64,000 nucleotides of DNA from Blastococcus litoris (GTDB lineage Bacteria; Actinomycetota; Actinomycetes; Mycobacteriales; Geodermatophilaceae). A program made the position numbers and the translations under genes. Below the pieces are notes generated by a model, which was given only the letters and a program-made list of their open reading frames with translations, ran no database searches and was not told the DNA's origin. Shown here piece by piece: positions 50,591-60,307 of this stretch (positions within the stretch are counted from its first letter, which is position 1; every line of letters begins with the position of its first letter). The stretch lies in assembly GCF_003075095.1 (NCBI RefSeq), contig NZ_QCZF01000001.1, positions 434,001 to 498,000 of the forward strand. Direction: 5' to 3'.

Positions 50591-52062
50591 TCAGCCAGGA
50601 CCCCCTCGCCGACTACCCGGCACCCCCCGCGGACGAGGCCGTCACCCAGGACGGCCGGCTCCGGGGCGGGTACGCGCGGCTGGAGCCGGTGCTGCGCGGG
50701 TGGGGGACGGCGGGGCTGGCCACCGCGGCGACGGCGGTGGCCACCGGTCACGCCGCGCGCGAGGTGTCGGTGGCGGCCTGGGCCGACGGCCGGCAGACGG
50801 TGCGCCCGTTCCCCCTCGACCCGGTACCGCGGATCCTCCCGGCCGCCGAGTGGGCGCGGATCGCGGCCGGGGTCGAGCAGCGGCACCGGGCGCTCAACGC
50901 CTTCCTCGCCGACGCGTACCGGGCGGCCGGACGGCGCCGCGGTGACGTCGACCGCGACCCGCAGGTGGTGCGCGCCGGCGTGCTCCCGGAGTGGGCGGTC
51001 GCGCACAGCCCCGGCCGGGACCCCGACGCGGTGGGCCAGGCGTGGCCGGGCCAGCCACGCGCCACCGTGGCAGGCGCCGACGTCGTGCGGACCGCGGCGG
51101 GGGAGTGGGTGGTCACCGCCGACCACCTGCGGGTGCCGGCCGGCCTCGGCTACGCGCTCGCCGCGCACGCCACGCTCGCCGACGCCGTGCCCGAGCTGCT
51201 GGCCGCGGGCGGGCAGCTCGCCGATCCGCTCGACGCCGTCCCCCTGCTGCGCGCCGGGCTGGCGACCGCGGCCCCGCCGGCATGCACCGGGGAGCCGCGG
51301 ATCGCCGTCCTCACCGCCGGCGAGAGCGACAACGCCTGGTTCGAGCACCGGCTGCTCGCCGACGTCCTGGGTGTGCCGCTGGTCCGGGCCGGTGACCTGT
51401 GGCCCCGGATCGACGGCGGTGTGGAGGCCGCCGTCGACGGCGAGCGGGTGCCTGTCGACGTCCTCTACCGGCGCTTCGACGACGGGCTGCTCGCCGCCTT
51501 CCGCACCCCCACCGGGCAGTCGCTGGACTCCCTCCTCACCGAGGCCGTGCGGGCCGGTCGGCTGGGTCTGGCCAACGTGCCGGGCAACGAGCTCGCCGAC
51601 GACGTGGCGGGCTACGCGTGGGTGCCGGAGATGATCCGCTTCTACCTCGGTGAGGAGCCCCTGCTGGGCAGCGTGCCCACGTGGGTGCTCGCCCACGAGG
51701 AGCAGTGGGCGCAGGTCCGCGATCGGCTGCACGAGCTCGTCGTGACGCCCGTCGTCGGGTACGGCGGCCGCGGGACCGTCGTGGGGCCGGCGTGCACCGC
51801 GGCGGAGCTGGCCTTCCTGCAGGCGGAGGTGTCCGCCGCCCCCTACCGCTTCGTGGCGCGCGAGCCGGTGACGCCGACGACGCTGCCGTCGCTGGTCGAC
51901 GGCTCGCTGCAGCCCCGGTTCGTGGACCTCCGGGTGCTCTCGGTCGCGGGCCGGGACGGCGGGGCGACCGCGCTCCCGGCCCCGCTGACGCGGGTGGCCG
52001 ACGTCGCCCAGCCGGCCGGCTGGTGGTCCGGCGGCGCGAAGGACACCTGGATCGCGGGCTGA
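50587..52062 (+). CDS. Circularly permuted type-2 ATP-grasp protein
   Basis: This 491-aa protein belongs to the circularly permuted ATP-grasp group (PF14403 type), which forms an amide or peptide bond using ATP. Conserved blocks are HRALNAFLADAYRA, AVLTAGESDNAWFEHRLLAD, LYRRFDDGLL, NVPGNELADDVAGYAWVPEM and the late VVGYGGRGTVVGP, where the ATP lysine is replaced in this type of fold. Most homologues lie beside an alpha-E gene and a transglutaminase-like gene. Neither is present here, and it is instead coupled to an S9 peptidase. Confidence 0.82.
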   Translation: MISQDPLADYPAPPADEAVTQDGRLRGGYARLEPVLRGWGTAGLATAATAVATGHAAREVSVAAWADGRQTVRPFPLDPVPRILPAAEWARIAAGVEQRHRALNAFLADAYRAAGRRRGDVDRDPQVVRAGVLPEWAVAHSPGRDPDAVGQAWPGQPRATVAGADVVRTAAGEWVVTADHLRVPAGLGYALAAHATLADAVPELLAAGGQLADPLDAVPLLRAGLATAAPPACTGEPRIAVLTAGESDNAWFEHRLLADVLGVPLVRAGDLWPRIDGGVEAAVDGERVPVDVLYRRFDDGLLAAFRTPTGQSLDSLLTEAVRAGRLGLANVPGNELADDVAGYAWVPEMIRFYLGEEPLLGSVPTWVLAHEEQWAQVRDRLHELVVTPVVGYGGRGTVVGPACTAAELAFLQAEVSAAPYRFVAREPVTPTTLPSLVDGSLQPRFVDLRVLSVAGRDGGATALPAPLTRVADVAQPAGWWSGGAKDTWIAG

Positions 52063-52066
52063 CCGG

Positions 52067-54763
52067 TCAGCCGGATGCGGCGGCCGACGTCCGGCCGACG
52101 AGCGCGCTGGTGATCACGACGGTGGTGCCCTCCGGGCTGGGGGTGGCGGTGATCTCCCCGAAGGCGCTCATCAGCGTCGAGCCGCGCCCCCGGTCCATGC
52201 TGGGCACCCGCTCGCGCCACTGGCCGTAGTCGCGCACCGCGATGCGGACGTACCCGTCGCCGAGGGCGGCGGAGACGTCGACGAAGGGCTCGGTGGGACC
52301 CTGCGCGTGCTCGACCGCGTTGGTCGCCGCCTCGCACGCGGCCAGGAGCAGGTCGTAGGCCTGGTCCTCGTCTACGCCGGCTGCCTCCAGCCAGCCGCGC
52401 AGCCGCCGGCGGAGGACGGGGATGGACGACGCCGAGGACGGCAGCCGCCAGTGGGCGTCCTCACCGGGAGCCGCCTGCTGCGGCCGGCGCGGTGACGGCG
52501 GCACCGGCCGGGCCGCGCCCTGGTCCGGTGGTGCCCAGATGGGTGCGTGCGCGGCGGTCGGCCGGTCGGCGACCCCGTCGGCCGGCGGGGTCGGGGTGGA
52601 GGGGACGGCGGTGCGCCCGGCGGCACGGTCGAGGGCGACCCGCACGCGGGCGATCAGCTCGTCGGCCCGGAACGGCTTGGCCAGGTAGTCGTCGGCGCCG
52701 GCCTCGAGGCCCTCGACGGAGGCCTCCTGCCCCGCGCGCGCGGTCAGCATGATCACCGGGACCTGGCGGGTGGCTGGGTCGGCCCGCAGCGCGCGGAGCA
52801 GCTCGAAGCCGTCGACCCGCGGCATCATCACGTCGGTCAGGACGACGTCGGGGAGCGCCTCGGCCACCGCCTGGAGCGCCTCCTCGCCGTTGGCGGTCGT
52901 CCGCACCGTCCAGTGCGGACCGAGCAGCCGGGTGAGGTAGGCGCGCATGTCGGCGTTGTCGTCGACGACGAGGATGCTCGCCCCCGACGACGGGCCGGCG
53001 GCGGGCCGGCCGGGCCGGCTGGTGTCCTCCTCCCAGCTCGCGGCCTCGCCACGCGCCGCGTCCGACGGGCTGACGGCCCGCGAGCCACCCTCGGCCACGT
53101 CCGGGACGCCGTAGGGCAGCGCGACGGTGAAGGTGCTGCCGACGCCGGGTTCGCTGGCCACCGAGACGGTGCCCCCGTGCAGGGCCGCGAGCTCGTGCAC
53201 GAGCGCCAGCCCGATGCCGGTGCCCTCCCGGGTGCGGGCCGTGGCGCCGGCGACCCGGTGGAAGCGCTCGAACAGCTGGGGCAGCTCCTCGGCGACGATC
53301 CCCACGCCGGTGTCGGCCACGGTCAACCGGAAGCCGTCGTCGTCGGCGCGCAGGGCCACGTCGATGCCGCCGACGAAGGTGTACTTGACGGCGTTGGCCA
53401 GCAGGTTGACCACGACCTTCTCCCACATGCGCGGGTCGACGAAGGCCGGGCGGTCCAGGGGCGGGCAGTCGACCGTGAGGCGCAGGCCGGCGCGCTCGGT
53501 CGCGGCCCGGAAGATCCCGGCCAGCTCCGCGGTGAACGTGGCGACGTCGGTCTCGACCCGCACCGGGGTGGCCCGCCCGGCCTCGATGCTGGCGAAGTCG
53601 AGCAGGTCGTTGACCAGCCGCTGCAGCCGCTGGCCGTTGCGCACGGCCAGCTGCAGCTGCTCCCGGGCGCCGGGGGGCAGGGGCTCGTCGGTGTCGTCGA
53701 GGACGTCGCCGATCGGGCCCAGCAGCAGCGTGAGCGGGGTGCGCAGCTCGTGGCTCACGTCGGAGAAGAAGGTCGTCTTCGCGCGGTCGAGCTCGGCGAG
53801 CGACTCGGCCCGCACGCGCTCGGCCTCGAACGCGCGGATGTTGGCCACGACGGCGGCGAACTGGCCGGCGACGAGCTGGTGGAAGGACCGGTACTCGGCG
53901 TCCAGCGCCCGGTTGGGGCTCTTCCCGACGAGGAGGTACCCGACCGGCTCCGCCTCGTGGGACGCCGAGACGGGCAGGACCACGGCCTCGGTCACCGCGT
54001 CGCCGAAGGGGCCACCGGTGACGCCGAGGTGCCCGACGTCCGTCGGGAGCGCGTCGGGGCCCGCCACCTCGGGCAGCAGTGCGGCATCGCAGCCGGTGGC
54101 CGCCACCAACCGGTAGGGCCGCTCGCCGGGCAGGGAGAGGTAGACCGCCGCGAACGGCAGGTCGAGGACGTCGCCGCCCAGCGCCCGGCACATCGCGGTG
54201 ACGGTCTCCCGCTCGTCGCCCAGCTGGCCCCCCACCAGGGAGAGCTCGTGCAGCAGCCGCTGCCGCCGCTCACCGAGGATCTGGCCGGTCACCTCGGTGC
54301 AGACGCCGTGCATGCCGGCGACCGTGCCGTCGTCGTCGAACGCCGGCGCGTGGGAGACGGTGAAGTAGGTCTCCTCGCGGTACCCCGACCGCTCCAGCAG
54401 GAGCAGCAGACCGGGCAGCCAGGAGGCCTCCAGCGTCTCCATCGCGTGGGCGATCGGTGGGCCGAGGGCGTCCCAGCCCTCGGCGAGGGTCACCCGGATG
54501 TCCTCGCCGATGGCCGGGTGCTTCGCCCCGATGAAGGGGGCGTAGGCGTCGTTGTAGAACTGCGTGAACTCCGGGCCCCACGTGAGGACCATCGGGAACC
54601 GCGACACGAGCACCGTGCGGACGGCGTGCCGCAGGCCCGCCGGCCACGAGTCGACCGGCCCGACCGGGCTGCTCGCCCAGTCGTGGGCCGCCATCAGCCG
54701 TCCGGCATCACCACCTGCGGCGAACAGCTCGCCGCCGCCGGATCCCGAGGACACGGGAACCAC
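52067..54763 (-). CDS. Hybrid sensor kinase-receiver with C-terminal RsbW-like domain
   Basis: This 898-aa protein has, in order: a PAS-like sensor (about 20-165), a GAF-like domain (170-325), a histidine kinase with H-box DVSHELRTPL (His338) and HATPase (N box NLLANAVKY, G1 DTGVG, G2 GTGIGLAL), a receiver (DDNADM, phospho-Asp644 in LTDVMMPR, Lys in LAKPF), and a second HATPase of the RsbW/SpoIIAB serine-kinase group (N box AACEAATNAVEHA, VRDYGQW, GRGSTLM). It is cytosolic, with no membrane helix. GTG 54763 is best placed after GGAGG; GTG 54769 is too close. It probably links light/redox or stress sensing to sigma-factor release. Confidence 0.9.
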   Translation of the reverse strand: MVPVSSGSGGGELFAAGGDAGRLMAAHDWASSPVGPVDSWPAGLRHAVRTVLVSRFPMVLTWGPEFTQFYNDAYAPFIGAKHPAIGEDIRVTLAEGWDALGPPIAHAMETLEASWLPGLLLLLERSGYREETYFTVSHAPAFDDDGTVAGMHGVCTEVTGQILGERRQRLLHELSLVGGQLGDERETVTAMCRALGGDVLDLPFAAVYLSLPGERPYRLVAATGCDAALLPEVAGPDALPTDVGHLGVTGGPFGDAVTEAVVLPVSASHEAEPVGYLLVGKSPNRALDAEYRSFHQLVAGQFAAVVANIRAFEAERVRAESLAELDRAKTTFFSDVSHELRTPLTLLLGPIGDVLDDTDEPLPPGAREQLQLAVRNGQRLQRLVNDLLDFASIEAGRATPVRVETDVATFTAELAGIFRAATERAGLRLTVDCPPLDRPAFVDPRMWEKVVVNLLANAVKYTFVGGIDVALRADDDGFRLTVADTGVGIVAEELPQLFERFHRVAGATARTREGTGIGLALVHELAALHGGTVSVASEPGVGSTFTVALPYGVPDVAEGGSRAVSPSDAARGEAASWEEDTSRPGRPAAGPSSGASILVVDDNADMRAYLTRLLGPHWTVRTTANGEEALQAVAEALPDVVLTDVMMPRVDGFELLRALRADPATRQVPVIMLTARAGQEASVEGLEAGADDYLAKPFRADELIARVRVALDRAAGRTAVPSTPTPPADGVADRPTAAHAPIWAPPDQGAARPVPPSPRRPQQAAPGEDAHWRLPSSASSIPVLRRRLRGWLEAAGVDEDQAYDLLLAACEAATNAVEHAQGPTEPFVDVSAALGDGYVRIAVRDYGQWRERVPSMDRGRGSTLMSAFGEITATPSPEGTTVVITSALVGRTSAAASG

Positions 54764-54857
54764 ACTCACCTCCAGCCGACGACAGGCACGCCTGACTCGG
54801 CTCGAACGTCGGTTTCCGGACGCTACCCGGCGCCCCTGGGGGCCCCGCCGCGTCCTC

Positions 54858-56054
<1,197 letters not shown>

Positions 56055-56069
56055 TCAGGGAGTGCGCCG

Positions 56070-57200
56070 TCAGGCAGGCGCGACCTGGGTCGTGGTCTTC
56101 GTCTGGATGGTGTCCCAGCCCTCGACCTCGTCGGGCTTGCGCGGGTCGGGCCCGATGTAGCGGGCCGAGGGGCGCACGAGGCGGCCGGTGTTCTTCTGCT
56201 CGAGGATGTGCGCGCACCAGCCGGCGGTGCGGGCACAGGTGAACATCGAGGTGAACATGTGCGCGGGGACCTCGGCGAAGTCGAGGACGATCGCCGCCCA
56301 GAACTCGACGTTGGTCTCGACCGGCCGGTCGGGACGGCGCTCGCGCAGCTCCTTGAGGGCGGCGTTCTCCAGGGCGAGGGCGGCCTCGAAGCGCGGGGCG
56401 CCGAGCTCCTCGGCGGAGCGGCGGAGCACGCGGGCGCGCGGGTCCTCGGCGCGGTAGACCCGGTGACCGAAGCCCATCAACCGCTCCTTGCGGTCGAGCA
56501 GGTCCTTCACGTACTTCTCCGCGTCGCCGGTCTTCTCCACCTCGTCGAGCATGTGCAGGACGCGGGAGGGGGCACCGCCGTGCAGCGGGCCCGACATGGC
56601 GCCGATGGCGCCCGACAGGGAGGCGGCGACGTCGGCGCCGGTGGAGGCGATGACGCGGGCGGTGAAGGTGGAGGCGTTCATGCCGTGCTCGGCGGCCGAC
56701 GTCCAGTAGGCGTCGACTGCCGCGACGTGGCGGGGGTCGGGCTCGCCGCGCCAGCGGATCATGAACCGCTCGACGATGGTCGAGGCCTCGTCGACCCGCT
56801 TCTGCGGGACGGCGGGGACGCCGATGCCGCGGGCGGACTGCGCCACGTAGGACAGCGCCATGACAGCGGCCCGGGCGAGCTCCTCGCGGGCCTCCTCGGC
56901 GTCGATGTCCAGCAGCGGGCGGTAGCCCCAGATCGGGGTCAGCATCGCCAGGGCGGCCTGGACGTCGACGCGCACGTCGCCGGTGTGCACGGGGATCGGG
57001 AACGGCTCGGCCGGCGGCAGACCCGGGCCGAACTTCCCGTCGACCAGGAGGGCCCAGACGTTGCCGAAGGTCACCTTGCCGACGAGGTCCTCGATGTCGA
57101 CGCCGCGATAGCGGAGGGCGCCGCCGTCCTTGTCCGGTTCGGCGATCTCGGTCTCGAAGGCGATGACGCCTTCCAGGCCGGGTACGAAGTCGTCGGCCAT
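56070..57200 (-). CDS. citA: Citrate synthase 2 (CitA type)
   Basis: This 376-aa enzyme condenses oxaloacetate and acetyl-CoA to citrate, the entry to the TCA cycle. It is the short CitA-like actinobacterial form with GALRYRGVDIEDLVGKVTFG, AAEHGMNASTFTARVIASTG (first catalytic His), SGPLHGGAPSRVL, LMGFGHRVYRAEDPRA (second His) and FAEVPAHMFTSMFTCARTAG (catalytic Asp is replaced by the neighbouring acidic residue pattern of this subgroup, which I cannot confirm by eye). ATG 57200 follows AGAGGAG. It is followed by a hairpin terminator before serC. Confidence 0.93.
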   Translation of the reverse strand: MADDFVPGLEGVIAFETEIAEPDKDGGALRYRGVDIEDLVGKVTFGNVWALLVDGKFGPGLPPAEPFPIPVHTGDVRVDVQAALAMLTPIWGYRPLLDIDAEEAREELARAAVMALSYVAQSARGIGVPAVPQKRVDEASTIVERFMIRWRGEPDPRHVAAVDAYWTSAAEHGMNASTFTARVIASTGADVAASLSGAIGAMSGPLHGGAPSRVLHMLDEVEKTGDAEKYVKDLLDRKERLMGFGHRVYRAEDPRARVLRRSAEELGAPRFEAALALENAALKELRERRPDRPVETNVEFWAAIVLDFAEVPAHMFTSMFTCARTAGWCAHILEQKNTGRLVRPSARYIGPDPRKPDEVEGWDTIQTKTTTQVAPA

Positions 57201-57390
57201 CTCGCATGCTCCTCTGCGCGCGGACCCTGCGCGCCGGGGGCATGGCACGCAGATTGCCTTTCCGACCCTAGGCGGTGCGGGGGCGCCGGGTGCACGCGGG
57301 GCCGCTCCGGGCCTGGTCGGGAGCCCTCCTCGACCCCGCGCGACCTGCCCTCGCGAAGCCGGTGCGGGCGGACGGTGCCAGCATGGCGGC

Positions 57391-58038
57391 GTGCCCGACC
57401 TCACCCGCATGCGCAACGACTACACCGCCGGCCGGCTGACCGAGGAAGACCTCGCGGCCACGTGGGTGGAGCAGTTCGACAAGTGGTTCGCCGACGTCGT
57501 CGCCGCGGAGCTGCCCGAACCCAACGCGGTGGTGGTCGCCACGGCCGACGCCGACCGGGCGCCGGACGCCCGCGTCGTGCTCATGAAGGGCTACGACGAG
57601 TACGGGGTCGTCTTCGGCACCAGCTACGCCTCGGCGAAGGGCGCGCAGCTGGCCGCCAACCCGCGTGCCGCGCTCGTCTTCCCCTGGCACGCCCTGCAGC
57701 GTCAGGTCCGCATGACCGGCCGGGTGGAGAAGATCGGGCCCTCCGCGTCCGACGGGCTGTGGGACCCGCGGCCACGGGGCTCGCAGCTGGCGGCGGTGGC
57801 CTCGGTGCAGTCGACGGTCGTCGACTCGCGGGAGGAGCTCGCCGAGCGGGTGCGGCTGCTCGACGAGCAGACCCCGGGGGAGAAGGTGCCGCGGCCGGAA
57901 GCCTGGGGCGGCTACCGGGTGATCCCCGACCGCGTGGAGTTCTGGCAGGGCGGCAAGGACCGGCTGCACGACCGGCTGCGGTTCGTGCGCGACGACGAGG
58001 AGGGCGGCGGCTGGATCGTGCAGCGGCTGGCCCCGTGA
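57391..58038 (+). CDS. pdxH: Pyridoxamine 5'-phosphate oxidase
   Basis: This 215-aa FMN enzyme oxidises pyridoxamine and pyridoxine 5'-phosphate to PLP. FMN and substrate residues lie in ARVVLMKGYDEYGVVFGTSY, ASAKGAQLAANPRAALVFPW and RQVRMTGRVEKI, with the later RPRGSQLAAVASVQS and the end FWQGGKDRLHDRLRF with the RLHDR motif. GTG 57391 has CAGCAT 6 bases upstream, a leaderless candidate. Its product is the cofactor of serC nearby. It is divergent from citA. Confidence 0.93.
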   Translation: MPDLTRMRNDYTAGRLTEEDLAATWVEQFDKWFADVVAAELPEPNAVVVATADADRAPDARVVLMKGYDEYGVVFGTSYASAKGAQLAANPRAALVFPWHALQRQVRMTGRVEKIGPSASDGLWDPRPRGSQLAAVASVQSTVVDSREELAERVRLLDEQTPGEKVPRPEAWGGYRVIPDRVEFWQGGKDRLHDRLRFVRDDEEGGGWIVQRLAP

Positions 58039-58040
58039 CG

Positions 58041-58102
58041 AAGGACCCCGCTGCCCCCCGTTCCTCGCAGGCTCGGCGCGGCCCCCTGCACCGGGGCCGG
58101 AC
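58041..58102 (+). repeat. 62-base intergenic hairpin repeat, copy B
   Basis: This copy begins AAGGACCCCGCTGCCCCCC and ends GCACCGGGGCCGGAC. It aligns without gaps to 47454-47515 (reverse strand), with 44 of 62 identical. It begins two bases after the pdxH stop and ends 18 bases before the MFS start, so it is intergenic. It too can fold: GGACCCCG with CGGGGCC, or TGCCCC with GGGGC. Confidence 0.65.
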
Positions 58103-58120
58103 GAGCGAACCGGAGCTCTC

Positions 58121-59488
58121 GTGACGTCTCCCGTCGACCCGGTCGAGGGGGGCAAGGCGGTCGAGGAGCCGGTGCCGGTGGACCGGCGGCGCGGCTGGGC
58201 GATCGACACCACGCCGCTGCGCAACCCGCACTACCGCCGGCTGTTCTGGGGCGTGGCCGCGACCATGCTCGGCCAGCAGATGACGCTGGTCGCCGTCCCG
58301 TTCCAGGTCTACGCGCTCACCGGGTCGTCGCTGCTGGTCGGCGTCACGTCCATCGTGGCGCTGGTCCCGCTGATCGTCTTCGGGCTGCTGGGCGGCGCGA
58401 TCGCCGACGCGATGGACCGGCGCCGGCTGATCCTCATCACCTCCGTCGGCGCGGCGGTGACCAGCGCCCTGCTGGCGGCGCAGTCGCTGCTGCCCGGCGG
58501 GGGCAACCTGGTGGTCCTGTGGATCCTCACCGCCTGCGTCTCCGGTTTCGCCGCCGTCAACCAGCCGACCCGCAGCGCGGTGATCCCGGCGATCGTCGGC
58601 CCGGCCGGGGTCCCGGCGGCCAACGCGCTGGCCATGACGGTGCGGCAGGCCGGCGTGATCGTCGGACCGCTGCTGGCCGGCGTCCTCATCGGGATGGGCG
58701 AGCTGTTCCTCACCTACCTGGTCGACGCCCTCGGGTTCCTGGTGGCCGCGCTGCTGCTGCGCGGTCTGCCGTCGCTGCCGCCGCACGGGGTCGAGGGGCC
58801 GCTCCGGCTGCGGGCCGCCGTCCGTGGCGTGGGGGAGGGCTTCGCCTTCCTGCGCACGCAGCCGGTCCTGCTGATGACCTTCGTCGTCGACATCGTCGCG
58901 ATGATGTTCGCGTGGCCGCAGGCGGTCTTCCCCGAGCTCTCGGAGACCCGGTACGCGGAGTCGCCCAACAGCCTCGGCTGGCTGTTCGCCGGGGTCTCGA
59001 TCGGCGCACTGGTCATGGGGCTGACGTCGGGCTGGGTGTCGCGCGTCGACCGGCAGGGTGCCGTCGTCCTGGCCGCGATCGCGGTGTGGGGCGTGGCGAT
59101 CATCGGCTTCGGCCTGGCCCCGACGCTGTGGTTGGCCGTGCTCTGCCTGGCGGTGGCCGGGGCCGGCGACATGGTGAGCGCCGTCCTGCGGTCCTCGATG
59201 CTCCAGCTCGCCGCGCCCGACGACATGCGCGGCCGGATGCAGGGCGTGTTCATCGTCGTCGTCGCGGGTGGACCGCGACTGGGTGACCTGCGGGCCGGGG
59301 CGATCGCCAGCGCCGCGTCGGTCAGCGTGGCGATGGTGTCCGGCGGCGTGGTCGTCGTCGTGGCGATGGCCGTGGTGGCGCTGGTGGTCCCGTCGTTCTG
59401 GCTCTTCCGCGCCTCGCGCTCCGCCGCGGAGGCCCGGCCGGGCTCGCCCGCCCCCGAGAGTGGCGAGGACCGGCCGGGCACCGCGTAG
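58121..59488 (+). CDS. MFS exporter (EntS/MFS_3-like)
   Basis: This 455-aa membrane protein has eleven to twelve helices after a 30-residue polar N-terminus. The opening PLRNPHYRRLFWGVAATMLG and the second helix VAVPFQVYALTGSSLLVGVTS mark the family, and the loop signature is GGAIADAMDRRR. Relatives export siderophores or drugs. The gene starts at GTG 58121 directly after the hairpin repeat, and the C-terminal tail is polar and Pro-rich. It does not overlap pdxH, so it is probably a separate unit. Confidence 0.9.
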   Translation: MTSPVDPVEGGKAVEEPVPVDRRRGWAIDTTPLRNPHYRRLFWGVAATMLGQQMTLVAVPFQVYALTGSSLLVGVTSIVALVPLIVFGLLGGAIADAMDRRRLILITSVGAAVTSALLAAQSLLPGGGNLVVLWILTACVSGFAAVNQPTRSAVIPAIVGPAGVPAANALAMTVRQAGVIVGPLLAGVLIGMGELFLTYLVDALGFLVAALLLRGLPSLPPHGVEGPLRLRAAVRGVGEGFAFLRTQPVLLMTFVVDIVAMMFAWPQAVFPELSETRYAESPNSLGWLFAGVSIGALVMGLTSGWVSRVDRQGAVVLAAIAVWGVAIIGFGLAPTLWLAVLCLAVAGAGDMVSAVLRSSMLQLAAPDDMRGRMQGVFIVVVAGGPRLGDLRAGAIASAASVSVAMVSGGVVVVVAMAVVALVVPSFWLFRASRSAAEARPGSPAPESGEDRPGTA

Positions 59489-59519
59489 TCCTGCGCAGGC
59501 GTGGCGGCGCCTCGAACCC

Positions 59520-60215
59520 TCAGGCCAGGGCGCCGGCGACCACTCTCAGGTCGGTGACGAGCGCGTCGTAGGCCGCGCCGCGCGCCTCGTCGGGCGTGCG
59601 CAGGATCGCCGACGGGTGGGTCGTCGCGAGCATCCACGTCTGCGCCGGCGCGCCCTCGTCCGGCTCGTCGTCGTCGGCCTCCTGCGAGCCGTCGTCGACC
59701 ACCGGGGCGATCCCCGGCGGGCTCCACGGGAGGAGCCGCCCGCGGTCCTGCGTGATCCGGAAGGACGGCGCGATGAGCGCCTTGGCCGCCGTGGCGCCCA
59801 GGCAGACGACCACCTCCGGCTGCAGGACGGCGAACTCGGCCTCCAGCCACGGGCGGCACGCACGCAGGTGCTCCGGGCCGGGCGTCTGGTGGATCCGCCG
59901 CTTGCCCTTCACGGTGAAGCGGAAGTGCTTGACCGCGTTGGAGATGTAGGCGTCGCGGCGGTCGATGCCCGCGTCGGCCAGCGCCTGGTCGAGCAGCCGC
60001 CCCGCCGGCCCGACGAACGGCTCGCCCTTCCGGTCCTCCTGGTCGCCGGGCTGCTCGCCGACGAACACGATCCGGGCCGTCTCGGGGCCCTCGCCGAAGA
60101 CCGTCTGCGTCGCCGGCTCCCACAGCTCGCACGCGCGGCAGCCGGCGGCCGCGGCGCGCAGCCCGTCGAGCCCGACGCCGGTGGGCGGCTGGGCGACTCC
60201 CTGCTCGGCGCTCAT
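59520..60215 (-). CDS. udgX: UdgX-type uracil-DNA glycosylase
   Basis: This 231-aa protein is a family-4-like uracil-DNA glycosylase of the UdgX group. Motif A is VGEQPGDQEDRKGEPFVGPAG, given by VGEQPGDQED and GEPFVGPAG. The KRRIH loop at 105-109 includes His109, the residue that covalently captures the deoxyribose in mycobacterial UdgX. Motif B is TTHPSAILR. Four Cys (C26, C29, C120 and C138) can ligate a 4Fe-4S cluster. It excises uracil from DNA and stays bound. The start is ATG 60215. It is convergent with the MFS gene. Confidence 0.94.
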   Translation of the reverse strand: MSAEQGVAQPPTGVGLDGLRAAAAGCRACELWEPATQTVFGEGPETARIVFVGEQPGDQEDRKGEPFVGPAGRLLDQALADAGIDRRDAYISNAVKHFRFTVKGKRRIHQTPGPEHLRACRPWLEAEFAVLQPEVVVCLGATAAKALIAPSFRITQDRGRLLPWSPPGIAPVVDDGSQEADDDEPDEGAPAQTWMLATTHPSAILRTPDEARGAAYDALVTDLRVVAGALA

Positions 60216-60307
60216 GTCCCCGATGACACCGCAGTGGCGAGCCGGGCGCGAGACGAGGGGCCGATACGGTTCGTGACAGGACCGATCCACCTATAGCTGG
60301 GGGAGAT

